In this document: positions 33,739-42,222 of the stretch, piece after piece | Layout: every line of letters begins with the position of its first letter | Position numbering within the stretch: the first letter of the stretch is position 1 | Assembly (NCBI GenBank): GCA_031551135.1 | Contig: JAVBOA010000012.1 | Coordinates: forward strand, 19,135 to 83,134 | Direction of reading: 5' to 3' | Length of the DNA stretch: 64,000 bases | DNA from: JAITVM01 sp031551135 | GTDB lineage: Bacteria; Bacillota; Clostridia; Lachnospirales; JAITVM01 | Translations under genes and position numbers: made by a program | The notes under the pieces: generated by a model | What the model was told of the DNA's origin: nothing | The model's database searches: none | The model's input: the letters and a program-made list of their open reading frames with translations, nothing else

Positions 33739-34629
33739 TTATATTTCTTTTAGAATTGCGCCGTCATTATCAAGCTCTATATTATTTATTTTCCAATTAT
33801 CCTCAAGTTTCTCTAAATACGATTTCATTTTATCAAAAAAATCGGGTTCTGTAAAAACTGAAATCAGCGTCGGACCCGCCCCGCTTAAAAAACTAGCTCT
33901 TGCGCCAAAATCTTTTGCTTTGGCAAAAATTTCATTCATATTATTTATTATATTCGCGCGGTATATTTGGTGCAACCTATCATCCATCGCAGTCGAAATA
34001 AGCTCAAAATTGCCGGAATAAAGAGCAGCGACTAAAAGCGATGCTCTTGAAACGTTGAAAACAACATCTTTTATGGGATATGTTTTTGGTAGAATATTTC
34101 TTGCTTTTTCTGTAGAAAGCTCAAAATCGGGTATCATTACCCCAAAATTCAATTTTTTTATATTCTCACTTTCCAATTTTACAAAATCGAGCGAATTTTC
34201 GGACAATGCTCCGACAACAACGCCGCCCATCAAGGCAGGCGTGGAATTATCGGGATGTCCTTCAATTTTTGCGGCTATATAGGCAAGCTCTTTTTTTGAT
34301 AAAGCGGCCTTTGAAAAATGATTCGCTGCCAAAATTCCGGTGATAATGCAAGCCGCACTGCTGCCCAAACCTCTGGTCAGAGGGATTTCGTCTTTTTGCT
34401 CTATTCGAAAATTATTTTCAATTTTTTTTCCGACTATATTATAAAAATCTACCATTGTTTTATAGATTAAATTCGTTTCATCTTTTGGTATTACAATATT
34501 ATCCGAGAGAATTTCAAGATTTTCGGATTCAGAAGTTTTTGTATTATTATAAAGTTTCAGAGCCATGCCGATACAATCGAAACCCGGACCGAGATTTGCC
34601 GAAGTTGCTGGAACTTTAATCTCAATCAT
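33739..34629 (-). CDS. thrB: Homoserine kinase
   Basis: This enzyme phosphorylates homoserine for threonine synthesis. The 296-residue GHMP kinase has VPATSANLGPGFDCIGMAL at the N-terminus, the ATP loop PLTRGLGSSAACI and the C-terminal GARASFLSGAGPTLISVF. Its start overlaps hom by 4 bases. A threonine synthase gene is not in the window. Confidence 0.96.
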   Translation of the reverse strand: MIEIKVPATSANLGPGFDCIGMALKLYNNTKTSESENLEILSDNIVIPKDETNLIYKTMVDFYNIVGKKIENNFRIEQKDEIPLTRGLGSSAACIITGILAANHFSKAALSKKELAYIAAKIEGHPDNSTPALMGGVVVGALSENSLDFVKLESENIKKLNFGVMIPDFELSTEKARNILPKTYPIKDVVFNVSRASLLVAALYSGNFELISTAMDDRLHQIYRANIINNMNEIFAKAKDFGARASFLSGAGPTLISVFTEPDFFDKMKSYLEKLEDNWKINNIELDNDGAILKEI

Positions 34630-35879
34630 ATGAGCACCTCATATTCGATTTTGAATGTACTGCAAATTTCGTCGGCCAATTTTTTATCGAAAAGAATTTT
34701 CAAACCTGCATCCAATTTAGTTTTATCTATAGATTTCGTAACAAAAGCTAATTGGTTAGGATATTTTTCATCCAAAATAATTTCTTCAGGCTCGAAGATT
34801 TCATTTATTTCTTTTGAAAGCTCGTTTATATTTTGGGATTTCAAGCGTACAAATTTTTTATATTCAACATTATCGAAAGATACAATTTTTTGTTTTTCTC
34901 CCGACCAGAAATAGCCTATATTTTTCTTTTCGTGGCGCAGAGCGTCGATAATATCTCCGACAACAGCGCTTGCTGTCGGCATTTTTCCGGCACCTCGACC
35001 GTAAAACATCAGTTCATCTACGGCATTTCCCTTTAATAAAACCGAGTTAAAAACACCGTGAACGGCGAAAAGAGGGGAATTATCTCTGATAATAACAGGC
35101 ATTACCGCCGCAGAATATGTTCCGTTTAATTTCTTTGCGCTTGCAATAAGTTTAAAAGCTCCGCCGATTTTTTTGGCAAAGGCAATATCTTCTATTTTTA
35201 TATCTTGGATTCCCTGAATATCAAGGTCTTCATAAGCCGCATTTTTGCCGCTGATTAAAGAAAGCAAAATCGCCAGTTTTCTGCCGGTATCGTAGCCGTA
35301 AACATCAGCGGTAGGGTCTTTTTCAGCGTAACCTTTTTGCTGCGCCCGTTTCAAGGCTTCATCAAAACTCATTCCGTCGCGCGTCATTTTTGTTAAGATA
35401 TAATTTGTTGTTCCGTTTAAAATTCCTTCCATTTCGTAAATATCATCAGCGGTTAAAGCTTGTTTTATCGAACGGATTATTGGTATACCGCCGCCGGCGC
35501 TGGCTTCAAACAGAAAATTTATCTGTTTGGACATAGCGATTTCCAAAAGCTCTGCTCCGTGTGCCGCAACTAATTCTTTATTGGAAGTAACAACGGATTT
35601 GCCTAAAAGAAGTGCGGATTTTACAAATTCATATGCAGGCTTTAAGCCGCCCATTGTCTCCACAACAAGGTCAACAGATTCATCATTTAGAATATCGTCG
35701 ATATTACTTGTAACGAGATTTTCGATTTCAGTTCCTTTAAAATCACGTATATCCAATATATATTTAACATTAATCTGCTTAAAAAAAACTCGTTTAGAAA
35801 TAAGCTCTTTATTAAGTTTTATTACATCATAAATTCCTGAACCGACTACACCAAAGCCCAGTATTGCTATATTATGCAC
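34626..35879 (-). CDS. hom: Homoserine dehydrogenase
   Basis: This enzyme reduces aspartate semialdehyde to homoserine. The NAD(P)-binding motif GFGVVGSG and the catalytic region GGGIPIIRSIKQALTADDIYEMEGILNGTTNYILTKM, followed by KDPTADVYGYDTGRKLAIL, are present. The C-terminal ACT-like region is divergent. AAGGGAG lies 8 bases before GTG 35879, giving MHNIAILGFG and about 417 residues. A GTG at 35888 overlaps the ribosome binding site. The upstream ACT-domain gene ends within this leader, so the two are coupled. Confidence 0.95.
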   Translation of the reverse strand: MHNIAILGFGVVGSGIYDVIKLNKELISKRVFFKQINVKYILDIRDFKGTEIENLVTSNIDDILNDESVDLVVETMGGLKPAYEFVKSALLLGKSVVTSNKELVAAHGAELLEIAMSKQINFLFEASAGGGIPIIRSIKQALTADDIYEMEGILNGTTNYILTKMTRDGMSFDEALKRAQQKGYAEKDPTADVYGYDTGRKLAILLSLISGKNAAYEDLDIQGIQDIKIEDIAFAKKIGGAFKLIASAKKLNGTYSAAVMPVIIRDNSPLFAVHGVFNSVLLKGNAVDELMFYGRGAGKMPTASAVVGDIIDALRHEKKNIGYFWSGEKQKIVSFDNVEYKKFVRLKSQNINELSKEINEIFEPEEIILDEKYPNQLAFVTKSIDKTKLDAGLKILFDKKLADEICSTFKIEYEVLI

Positions 35880-35884
35880 AAAAA

Positions 35885-36328
35885 TCACTCCCTTGCGATT
35901 GTTTTAAAATTTTTAACTCCATCTGTATTTATTATTTTATTAATAAGCTCGGTAAACTCTTTGCTCATTTTTCCGGTTTCCAAAGTAATTGTTACATTCG
36001 CGATATTATTAATCGGAATATTCTGATTGATTGTCAAAATATTTCCGCCGTCTGAAGCAATAAGATTTAAAACATCCGATAGAACTCCGGCACGGTTTTC
36101 GAGACCCAAAGCGATTGTCATTGTTCTGCCTCGAAAATTTTCATACAGCGGAAAAATACTGTCACGATATTTATAATATGCGCTTCGGCTGATGTCGACT
36201 TTTTTTGTGGCTTCCTGAACTGTTTTGACAGCGCCGCTTTCCAGCATAGACTTTGCCTCGATAACTTTCAAAAAAACTTCCGGCAAAGCTTTTACGTCAA
36301 CAACAAAATAGTTTTTATCTTCCTTCAT
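35885..36328 (-). CDS. ACT-domain regulator of the UPF0735/PheB family
   Basis: From ATG 36328, preceded by GGAGCG, it is 147 residues, the standard length for the family. The N-terminal helix-turn-helix-like part (KTVQEATKKVDISRSAYYKYRDSIFP) is followed by an ACT domain (TIALGLENRAGVLSDVLNLIAS). Family members lie next to hom in many Bacillota and are thought to sense an amino acid; the ligand is unproven. It is the first gene of the hom-thrB-lysC operon and a plausible regulator of it. Confidence 0.88.
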   Translation of the reverse strand: MKEDKNYFVVDVKALPEVFLKVIEAKSMLESGAVKTVQEATKKVDISRSAYYKYRDSIFPLYENFRGRTMTIALGLENRAGVLSDVLNLIASDGGNILTINQNIPINNIANVTITLETGKMSKEFTELINKIINTDGVKNFKTIARE

Positions 36329-36419
36329 AATTTGTCGCTCCAATATATACATTTGTATTCACAACAAGGAATATATCATAATTTGATTTTTTTTGCAAGC
36401 GTTTTCGGCTTTGTTCATC

Positions 36420-36448
36420 AAAAAAAACAACACCGGCAAGCGGTGTTG
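36420..36448 (-). terminator. Rho-independent terminator of the HAD gene
   Basis: CAACACCG and CGGTGTTG form an 8-bp stem with a 5-base loop. On the minus strand it is followed by eight T, just after the HAD gene. Confidence 0.9.
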
Positions 36449-36460
36449 AAATTGATTATT

Positions 36461-37066
36461 TTATTTGGCTGTAATTGATTCGAACTGTTTTACGCAATCT
36501 TCGATATTTCTAAAAAGAATTGTTTTGAATCCCAGACGATTGGCCGTATCAATATTTTTGTCAAAGTCATCTATAAAAATACATTCGCCGGCAATTAGAT
36601 CGTATTCGTTCAAAAGATGAAGATAAATTTCTTCATCCGGTTTAATTTTATGTACATATCCCGAAATAACTTTACCGTCACATAATTTAAAAAAGTCAAA
36701 TTTATTATAAAGAAACTCGAAACCTTCCGCAGAAAAATTCGAAAGAAAGTAGATTTTGTAATTTTCATTTTTCAATTTTCGTAAAAAATCCGAAGTTTCT
36801 TTTTTTTCTTCAAGAATATCCAGCCAATTTCTGTCCAGAACCCTAGCGATTTCGTCTTTAAGATGCGGATTTTCGTTCTGCAAATATTCGATACCTTGTT
36901 CATAAGTATAATTTCCAAGGTCAAATTGAAGCCAGAATTTATTTTTAAAAATTGCGGAATCCAGTTCTTTTACTGTCTTTTTGTCGTAGCCCAATGAATG
37001 TAAATACGCTGTCGGTTCGTATTGTATCAAAACTCTTCCTATATCAAAAATAATGTTTTTTATCAT
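36461..37066 (-). CDS. HAD-family phosphatase (YihX-like)
   Basis: The 201-residue hydrolase of the haloacid dehalogenase superfamily has nucleophile D8 in IIFDIGRVLIQY, a helical cap, KIYFLSNFS (motif II), K in VHKIKPDEEIY (motif III) and CIFIDDFDKNI (motif IV). The FDIG variant of motif I is usual in YihX-type sugar-phosphate phosphatases. The substrate is not predictable. It is monocistronic, ending at a clear terminator, with a mobile repeat upstream. Confidence 0.85.
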   Translation of the reverse strand: MIKNIIFDIGRVLIQYEPTAYLHSLGYDKKTVKELDSAIFKNKFWLQFDLGNYTYEQGIEYLQNENPHLKDEIARVLDRNWLDILEEKKETSDFLRKLKNENYKIYFLSNFSAEGFEFLYNKFDFFKLCDGKVISGYVHKIKPDEEIYLHLLNEYDLIAGECIFIDDFDKNIDTANRLGFKTILFRNIEDCVKQFESITAK

Positions 37067-37142
37067 AAAAAAGCTCCTTCTATTAAAAATAAATTTAATA
37101 TATCATAATAATTTCAAAAATTCAAATTTAAAAAACAATTTA

Positions 37143-37254
37143 TACTATTTTCAATATAAAGGATAGAAAAAAATATTTCATTTCGCGCTAGAAACATTGC
37201 GCGAAACGCTCCGCTGTGAAAAATTTTTTTCTACTTATCAAAATGAAAATAGTA
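37143..37254. repeat. MITE-like element, 112 bp, between the HAD gene and spoIIP
   Basis: The ends are TACTATTTTCA and TGAAAATAGTA, flanked by TTA on both sides. The internal hairpin is TTTCGCGC (37181-37188) with GCGCGAAA (37199-37206). It is almost identical to the reverse complement of the copy at 31500, except in the loop and at a compensated stem pair. No coding capacity. Confidence 0.88.
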
Positions 37255-37356
37255 TTAATTTGTTCTATCTCAATTATTTATTTCATAGATTTGTCATATA
37301 GCGTTTCGATTTTTAAGTTGCCGTAAGAATGTTTTTTGGAAGAGGGGATTATACAA

Positions 37357-38451
37357 ATGCAAAAAAAGAATGATAATCAATATTTAAAAAAAATCTCACA
37401 AGGAACATTTTTATCGATAATAATCATGTTCTTGCTCTTTTTTTTAAATAGAAATGATTTATATAACAAATTTTTGATTTACGAAACTTTACCGTATGTA
37501 AAACTTCAAAAAGAGATGCTCTTTAAATTCCATCAAGAACCCGAAAAGTCCAAAACCGTTGTTCAAGCTACAGAAGAAGTTCAAGATGATATTATCGGAA
37601 TTCATAATGTGATTTTTCAGGATGATACTAAAGAAGAAGAGCCGGTTCAAGAACATAAGCAAGAAAAAATTAATTTTAAAAATATCGAAAAATTAAGTGA
37701 CTTTTCTTATTTAATAAAAAATTTCTATACCGTGGATTCCAAAACTTCTGTGAATCAAGAACTTATAAATGTGGATAGATTTTTAAATACGGATTTGAAA
37801 ATCGATAATTCGGTCAGCGGCCCGAAAGTGCTTATTTTTCATACACATGCCCATGAAACTTATTATGACAGCAACGACGAGTCTGAAGGAGTTTTGGGGG
37901 TCGGCGCACGATTGAAAGAAGAACTCGAAACAGTTTACGGAATAGAAGTGTATCATTATACAAACGGGCTACGGGATATCGGCGGCAGTATGAATACTGC
38001 ATACGAGGACATTGAACCGCCGGTGCGTGAAATTTTGGAAAAATTCCCGACAATTCAAGTTGTGATAGATTTGCATAGGGATGGATTCGATATCAAACAA
38101 GGAGAACCTTTGAAAAAATTCGTATCAGAAATAGACGGCAAGCAAACCGCACAGATAATGTTTTTCAACGGTCTCAGTATACTTAATAAAAACGGAAAGC
38201 CAACGCAATTGACATCTTTACCGAATCCGAATCTCGATACAAATTTAGCGTTTAGCTTTAATATGCAATTGGCGGCAAATGAGCTTTATCCTGAATTTAC
38301 ACGAAAAATATATTTAAAATCCTACCGTTATTCACTGCATATGAAGCCGAAATCTTTGCTGATAGAGGTTGGCGCAAATACAAATACAAAAGAGGAAGCT
38401 TTTAATACAGCAAAACCGCTTGCAAAAATTTTAGCTTCCGTAATTAATTAA
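37357..38451 (+). CDS. spoIIP: Stage II sporulation protein P (SpoIIP-type)
   Basis: SpoIIP is a membrane-anchored peptidoglycan amidase/endopeptidase of the engulfment complex. From ATG 37357, after AGAGGGGA, it is 364 residues. It has a membrane segment (about residues 15-33), a charged linker, and the catalytic domain with VLIFHTHAHETYYDS, a zinc or active-site histidine in VVIDLHRDGFD, and a conserved C-terminal SLLIEVGANTNTKEEA. It implies that the organism or its recent ancestors form endospores. Confidence 0.9.
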   Translation: MQKKNDNQYLKKISQGTFLSIIIMFLLFFLNRNDLYNKFLIYETLPYVKLQKEMLFKFHQEPEKSKTVVQATEEVQDDIIGIHNVIFQDDTKEEEPVQEHKQEKINFKNIEKLSDFSYLIKNFYTVDSKTSVNQELINVDRFLNTDLKIDNSVSGPKVLIFHTHAHETYYDSNDESEGVLGVGARLKEELETVYGIEVYHYTNGLRDIGGSMNTAYEDIEPPVREILEKFPTIQVVIDLHRDGFDIKQGEPLKKFVSEIDGKQTAQIMFFNGLSILNKNGKPTQLTSLPNPNLDTNLAFSFNMQLAANELYPEFTRKIYLKSYRYSLHMKPKSLLIEVGANTNTKEEAFNTAKPLAKILASVIN

Positions 38452-38457
38452 TCTACA

Positions 38458-38481
38458 CGAATGGCGCAATTGCGCCATTCG
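38458..38481. terminator. Perfect palindromic bidirectional terminator after spoIIP
   Basis: CGAATGGCGCAA is followed directly by its reverse complement, giving a 24-base perfect palindrome between converging genes spoIIP and the hydantoinase gene. T-runs are weak, but its position and strength suit a shared terminator. Confidence 0.75.
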
Positions 38482-38490
38482 ATATAGTAT

Positions 38491-40047
38491 CTATTTTTTA
38501 GCCAGCTCACCGGCGGCTTTTATTTTAACACGGTTTGTATTGCCGGGATAATACGCCAGCGGAACATCTTCGATATCAATTATTTCTACAGTCTCACGAA
38601 TAGCGCCTGCATCAACGGCGATATTAACCGCCTCCAGTTTAGCATCTTCGAGTGCTTTGTCACGTGGGATTTTATTATAATCGATTAATTTTTCAAAAGT
38701 TCCGCTTACTTTTGAAATCGCTGAACCGATTGCGTTTGCAGTTCCGAAATATTCAGGTTTAGTAACTGTAGACGCACCTTTTAAAGCGTTCGGCAAAATA
38801 ATCGAGCCACCGCCGACAAGGATAACATCTACATCTTGATTGGAAATTTTCATCACGTCAAGGGCATCTTCAGCCAGACGCAGGATTTCCGCCATAGCTT
38901 TATTCGCTAAATCTTCACTGATGCAATTGGTTTTAGTTTTATCTCCTAAATCAAACATTCCGAGCCGAACGGCAATATCCGTTGCGGTAATCACGTCTCC
39001 GCCAAAAACAAGCGCTTTTTCGGTTATTTTATAGCCGACGCTGTCCGGTCCAACGCTTACGCTTCCGTCAGAATTTTCTCGAACAACAGAGCCGCCGCCC
39101 AAGCCGATTGTCAGGACATCCGGCATACGGAAATTAGTTCGTACGCCGCCGATAACCGCCGCCATGCTGGATTCGCGCGGAAATCCGTTTTGAATAACGC
39201 CGATATCGGTTGTAGTTCCGCCAACGTCGATTACCAAAGCGTCACGCAATTTCGAAAGATAAGAAGCACCTCTGATAGAGTTTGTCGGGCCGCAGGCGAT
39301 TGTTAAAACGGGATATTTGCGGGCGTGTTCCATTGTCATAAGCGTTCCGTCGTTTTGCGAAAGATAGATATCGGCGTTTACAACTCCGAGTTCGTTAAGC
39401 GAACGTGAAAATCCTTCGGTAAAACGTTCGGCGACTTTATAAAGAGCCGCATTCAAAATAGTAGCGTTCTCACGTTCGATTAATCCCATAGAGCCGATTT
39501 CATGCGAAACCGAAATATGCGTATCATTTCCTAAAACTTCACGGCATATTTCTGCGATACGGGTTTCGTGTTCATTTCTGACCGTGGAAAATACACAGGA
39601 TATCGCCACAGAACTAATTTTATTTTTTAAACTTTCAAAAAATTTCCTAGCCGCATTTTCATCTAGGTCGGCAATTAATTTGCCGTCATATTCGAAACCG
39701 CCGCGAATCATTTCTTGAGCCGCAACAATATTGCGGATATCGTCTGACCAATCTGCCATCGGAGGAACTCCCATTGCCGCCGGTGCGCCAATCCGAACTA
39801 AAGCTATAGGCGCAAGCTCTTTCCGCTCAACGATTGCGTTTGTACATTGTGTAGTACCGAGCATAGCTTGACGAATATCCTTCGGATTAATACCGGATAT
39901 TTCAAGAAGATTTTTGACAGCGCCGACAATGCCGTCGTAAACATCTCCTGTTGTCGGGTTTTTAATTTGAGCTATGATTTTCAAATCCTGATCGATAAGG
40001 ACAGCGTCTGTATTTGTGCCGCCTACGTCAATTCCAAGTTTATACAT
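38491..40047 (-). CDS. Hydantoinase/oxoprolinase family ATPase (HyuA-type)
   Basis: The 518-residue protein has the hydantoinase A N-terminal region (GIDVGGTNTDAVLID) and the main domain with ALVIDVGGTTTDIGVIQNG and LTIGLGGGSVVREN, which are actin-like ATP-binding motifs. Family members open cyclic amides such as hydantoins or 5-oxoproline with ATP. The start overlaps the stop of the DUF917 gene by one base. The pair is a common two-gene unit whose exact substrate is unknown. The HyuB partner of true oxoprolinases is absent. Confidence 0.88.
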   Translation of the reverse strand: MYKLGIDVGGTNTDAVLIDQDLKIIAQIKNPTTGDVYDGIVGAVKNLLEISGINPKDIRQAMLGTTQCTNAIVERKELAPIALVRIGAPAAMGVPPMADWSDDIRNIVAAQEMIRGGFEYDGKLIADLDENAARKFFESLKNKISSVAISCVFSTVRNEHETRIAEICREVLGNDTHISVSHEIGSMGLIERENATILNAALYKVAERFTEGFSRSLNELGVVNADIYLSQNDGTLMTMEHARKYPVLTIACGPTNSIRGASYLSKLRDALVIDVGGTTTDIGVIQNGFPRESSMAAVIGGVRTNFRMPDVLTIGLGGGSVVRENSDGSVSVGPDSVGYKITEKALVFGGDVITATDIAVRLGMFDLGDKTKTNCISEDLANKAMAEILRLAEDALDVMKISNQDVDVILVGGGSIILPNALKGASTVTKPEYFGTANAIGSAISKVSGTFEKLIDYNKIPRDKALEDAKLEAVNIAVDAGAIRETVEIIDIEDVPLAYYPGNTNRVKIKAAGELAKK

Positions 40048-41141
40048 TAATTGCGTACCCCCTTAAATCGTTCTTCAATCGGTATATACTCTGTATCACA
40101 GCCGAAATATCGTGGGCCGACTAATTCCAAGCCTTTTTCACTGCGCCACATTTCAAAGCATTTTAAACCTACAACAATAACCCGTTTTCCGTATTTCAAA
40201 GCATCTGTGGTAACAGGGATAAAAGTTTCCGTATCAACAAGGCAGATTAAATCCGGTACAGTTGCAACGATTTCGCCATCAACGCAAGCAATGAGATTTT
40301 CGTTTTGAAATTCAACATATGCGCTGTGGTCTTTAAATTCGCCGATACCCTCGATAACGACTTTTCCGAAATTAAATGCGCCTCTGGTTTCACGCAGTAC
40401 ATCTACAATTTTGCCTTTGAAAATTTTAAATCCCTCTGTAGCGTTATAAAAATTCTCTTCGGGAGTTCCGTTGGTGCAAGATTTCAATTCACGGATTGCT
40501 TTTCCAAGCATTTCACTTCTTGTAACAATATTTTTTACGGCATATTCTTTAAGCTGTTTTCCGTTCATTGCATATAAACAAACGCTGACGCTTCCGCCGC
40601 AGCTCATTGTTACGGCACGCGCCAATTCTTCTGTCCATTTGTTTGTAATTGTGTCAAATATTGCGCAATTTCCTTTTTCGTCGGTCAGTGCCATTGGAGT
40701 TGCTTTTAATCCGCCGATTGTAAATGTAACCATCTGTAATTCCGGAAAAGCTCTGCCCATTCCGTCACAATCGACCATAGGCAGCCCGAGTCTTGCAGAA
40801 GCGGCAATCGGCAGCATAGAGTTTACGCCGCCGGCTTCGATTGGCATAAAAGCATAAATTTCTTTTCCGTAAAATTGCGAAACCATTTTGTAAAGGGTTT
40901 TGTATTCTTCGCCGCCGATGGCTTTTTCACTCAAAACAGTCGGTGCGCCCATCATTGCTATAGGTACAATCAGGGCATCATCCGGAACTTCCTCCGGGTC
41001 TAAGAGAGTGACTTCTCCGTATTCACGAATTGCACTGATAGCGACAAGCTTACCGATATACGGGTCACCTCCGCCGCCAGCGCCCAGCAATGCCGCTCCG
41101 AGCGCAATATCTTCAATTTCTTTTAATCCTATTTTACGCAA
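40047..41141 (-). CDS. DUF917-family protein
   Basis: The 364-residue protein begins with IALGAALLGAGGGGDPYIGKL, a glycine-rich loop, and has VPIAMMGAPTVLSEKA and PIEAGGVNSMLP, all typical of DUF917. These proteins nearly always pair with hydantoinase/oxoprolinase ATPases, as here, and likely act as a partner subunit, but the reaction is not known. It is first in the two-gene unit. Confidence 0.87.
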   Translation of the reverse strand: MRKIGLKEIEDIALGAALLGAGGGGDPYIGKLVAISAIREYGEVTLLDPEEVPDDALIVPIAMMGAPTVLSEKAIGGEEYKTLYKMVSQFYGKEIYAFMPIEAGGVNSMLPIAASARLGLPMVDCDGMGRAFPELQMVTFTIGGLKATPMALTDEKGNCAIFDTITNKWTEELARAVTMSCGGSVSVCLYAMNGKQLKEYAVKNIVTRSEMLGKAIRELKSCTNGTPEENFYNATEGFKIFKGKIVDVLRETRGAFNFGKVVIEGIGEFKDHSAYVEFQNENLIACVDGEIVATVPDLICLVDTETFIPVTTDALKYGKRVIVVGLKCFEMWRSEKGLELVGPRYFGCDTEYIPIEERFKGVRN

Positions 41142-41169
41142 ATTAATTACTCCTTTCGGTGTTTAAAAT

Positions 41170-41733
41170 TTATTTTTTAATCTCAAACCAATCTTCTTTT
41201 AAAATTCCGTAATGCGCCACATCATGAAAAATATCTTTGATTTTTACTTCCTTTTTCAAAATTCCTTCGAGTTCCATTCCGCATTTTTGCATAACTCGCC
41301 CGGAAGCAGGATTACCTGTATAATGTGTTGCTTCGACACGGTTCACTTCCAATTTTTCGAAACAAAGTTTCAAAACTGCCGAAAGAGCTTCCGTCATATA
41401 GCCTTTGCCCCAATATTTTCGGTTTAAAACATATCCGAAACCGGCTTTTTCGTGTTCAGGGTCTAAGCGGATATCAATACACCCGATGCATTTATTTTCA
41501 TCTTTCGGCTCGATTGCAAAAATTCCGGGACGTGACCAGTTATAATTTATGATAGCATCTAAAGCTTCTTCTTCGGTTTTTACGCCGCACCATGTCAAAT
41601 ATTTCAAAGTTTCGGAGTCAGAGGCGTATTCAAGAACATCTGCTTTATCAGATTTTCGAAATCGCCGAAGATTCAAATGTTCGGTGTATAAGTTTTCATT
41701 GTCATAAAGAATTTCGTTGTAGTTTTTTACCAT
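41170..41733 (-). CDS. GNAT N-acetyltransferase (RimJ/RimL type)
   Basis: The 187-residue protein has the N-terminal strand LNLRRFRKSDKADVLEYASD, the acetyl-CoA loop region FGYVLNRKYWGKGYMTEAL and the C-terminal VEATHYTGNPASGRVMQKCGME. This matches ribosomal-protein-serine acetyltransferase relatives that acetylate amino groups of proteins or small molecules. The substrate is unknown. It is the last gene of the run ligA, PNPOx-like, GNAT. Confidence 0.88.
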   Translation of the reverse strand: MVKNYNEILYDNENLYTEHLNLRRFRKSDKADVLEYASDSETLKYLTWCGVKTEEEALDAIINYNWSRPGIFAIEPKDENKCIGCIDIRLDPEHEKAGFGYVLNRKYWGKGYMTEALSAVLKLCFEKLEVNRVEATHYTGNPASGRVMQKCGMELEGILKKEVKIKDIFHDVAHYGILKEDWFEIKK

Positions 41734-41763
41734 ACAATCGCCGCCCTTATCGTTTTTTTTATC

Positions 41764-42222
41764 TCAACCGCTATACAATTCTTTGCGATATTCTTTATTC
41801 TCGAAATCAAATATTTCTCTAAATGGTTTATTATCTTCGTAAATCCAAAGCGTTATTTTTGTGGGAACTACTTTTATCAAAATCTCGTCGGGAAAAGCAG
41901 AATATCTGTCAAAAGAAGATTTATAATGCGTTTCGTATGCTTCGGCAAAAAATTTATTCTTTTCATCCAAGGGATGTCCGATATTGTGTGCAATTCCTTC
42001 AATCTGTATATTGTCCATGCACAGAGCAACCGACGGATTAGAATATATTTGCGAATATTTTTCGGATTTTGAATCTGCTTGCATATAAAATGAATTATCA
42101 ATACAGACACAGCTCATCATTCTTGCGGTAACTTTATTGTTTTTGGATGTTGCCAAAACCATTTTTTTAGCTGAGCCAATCGAATTGAAAAGTTCAGTGC
42201 AATTAATTCCAAATAAATTCAT
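41764..42222 (-). CDS. Pyridoxamine-phosphate-oxidase-fold flavoprotein
   Basis: The 152-residue split-barrel protein shows KKMVLATSKNNKVTARMMSCVCIDNSFYMQADSKSEKYSQIYSNPSVALC, typical of FMN-binding PNPOx-like proteins. The residues needed for pyridoxamine phosphate oxidation are not evident, so it is more likely a general flavin reductase or cofactor-binding protein. It overlaps the end of ligA by 4 bases, so the two are coupled. Confidence 0.8.
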   Translation of the reverse strand: MNLFGINCTELFNSIGSAKKMVLATSKNNKVTARMMSCVCIDNSFYMQADSKSEKYSQIYSNPSVALCMDNIQIEGIAHNIGHPLDEKNKFFAEAYETHYKSSFDRYSAFPDEILIKVVPTKITLWIYEDNKPFREIFDFENKEYRKELYSG

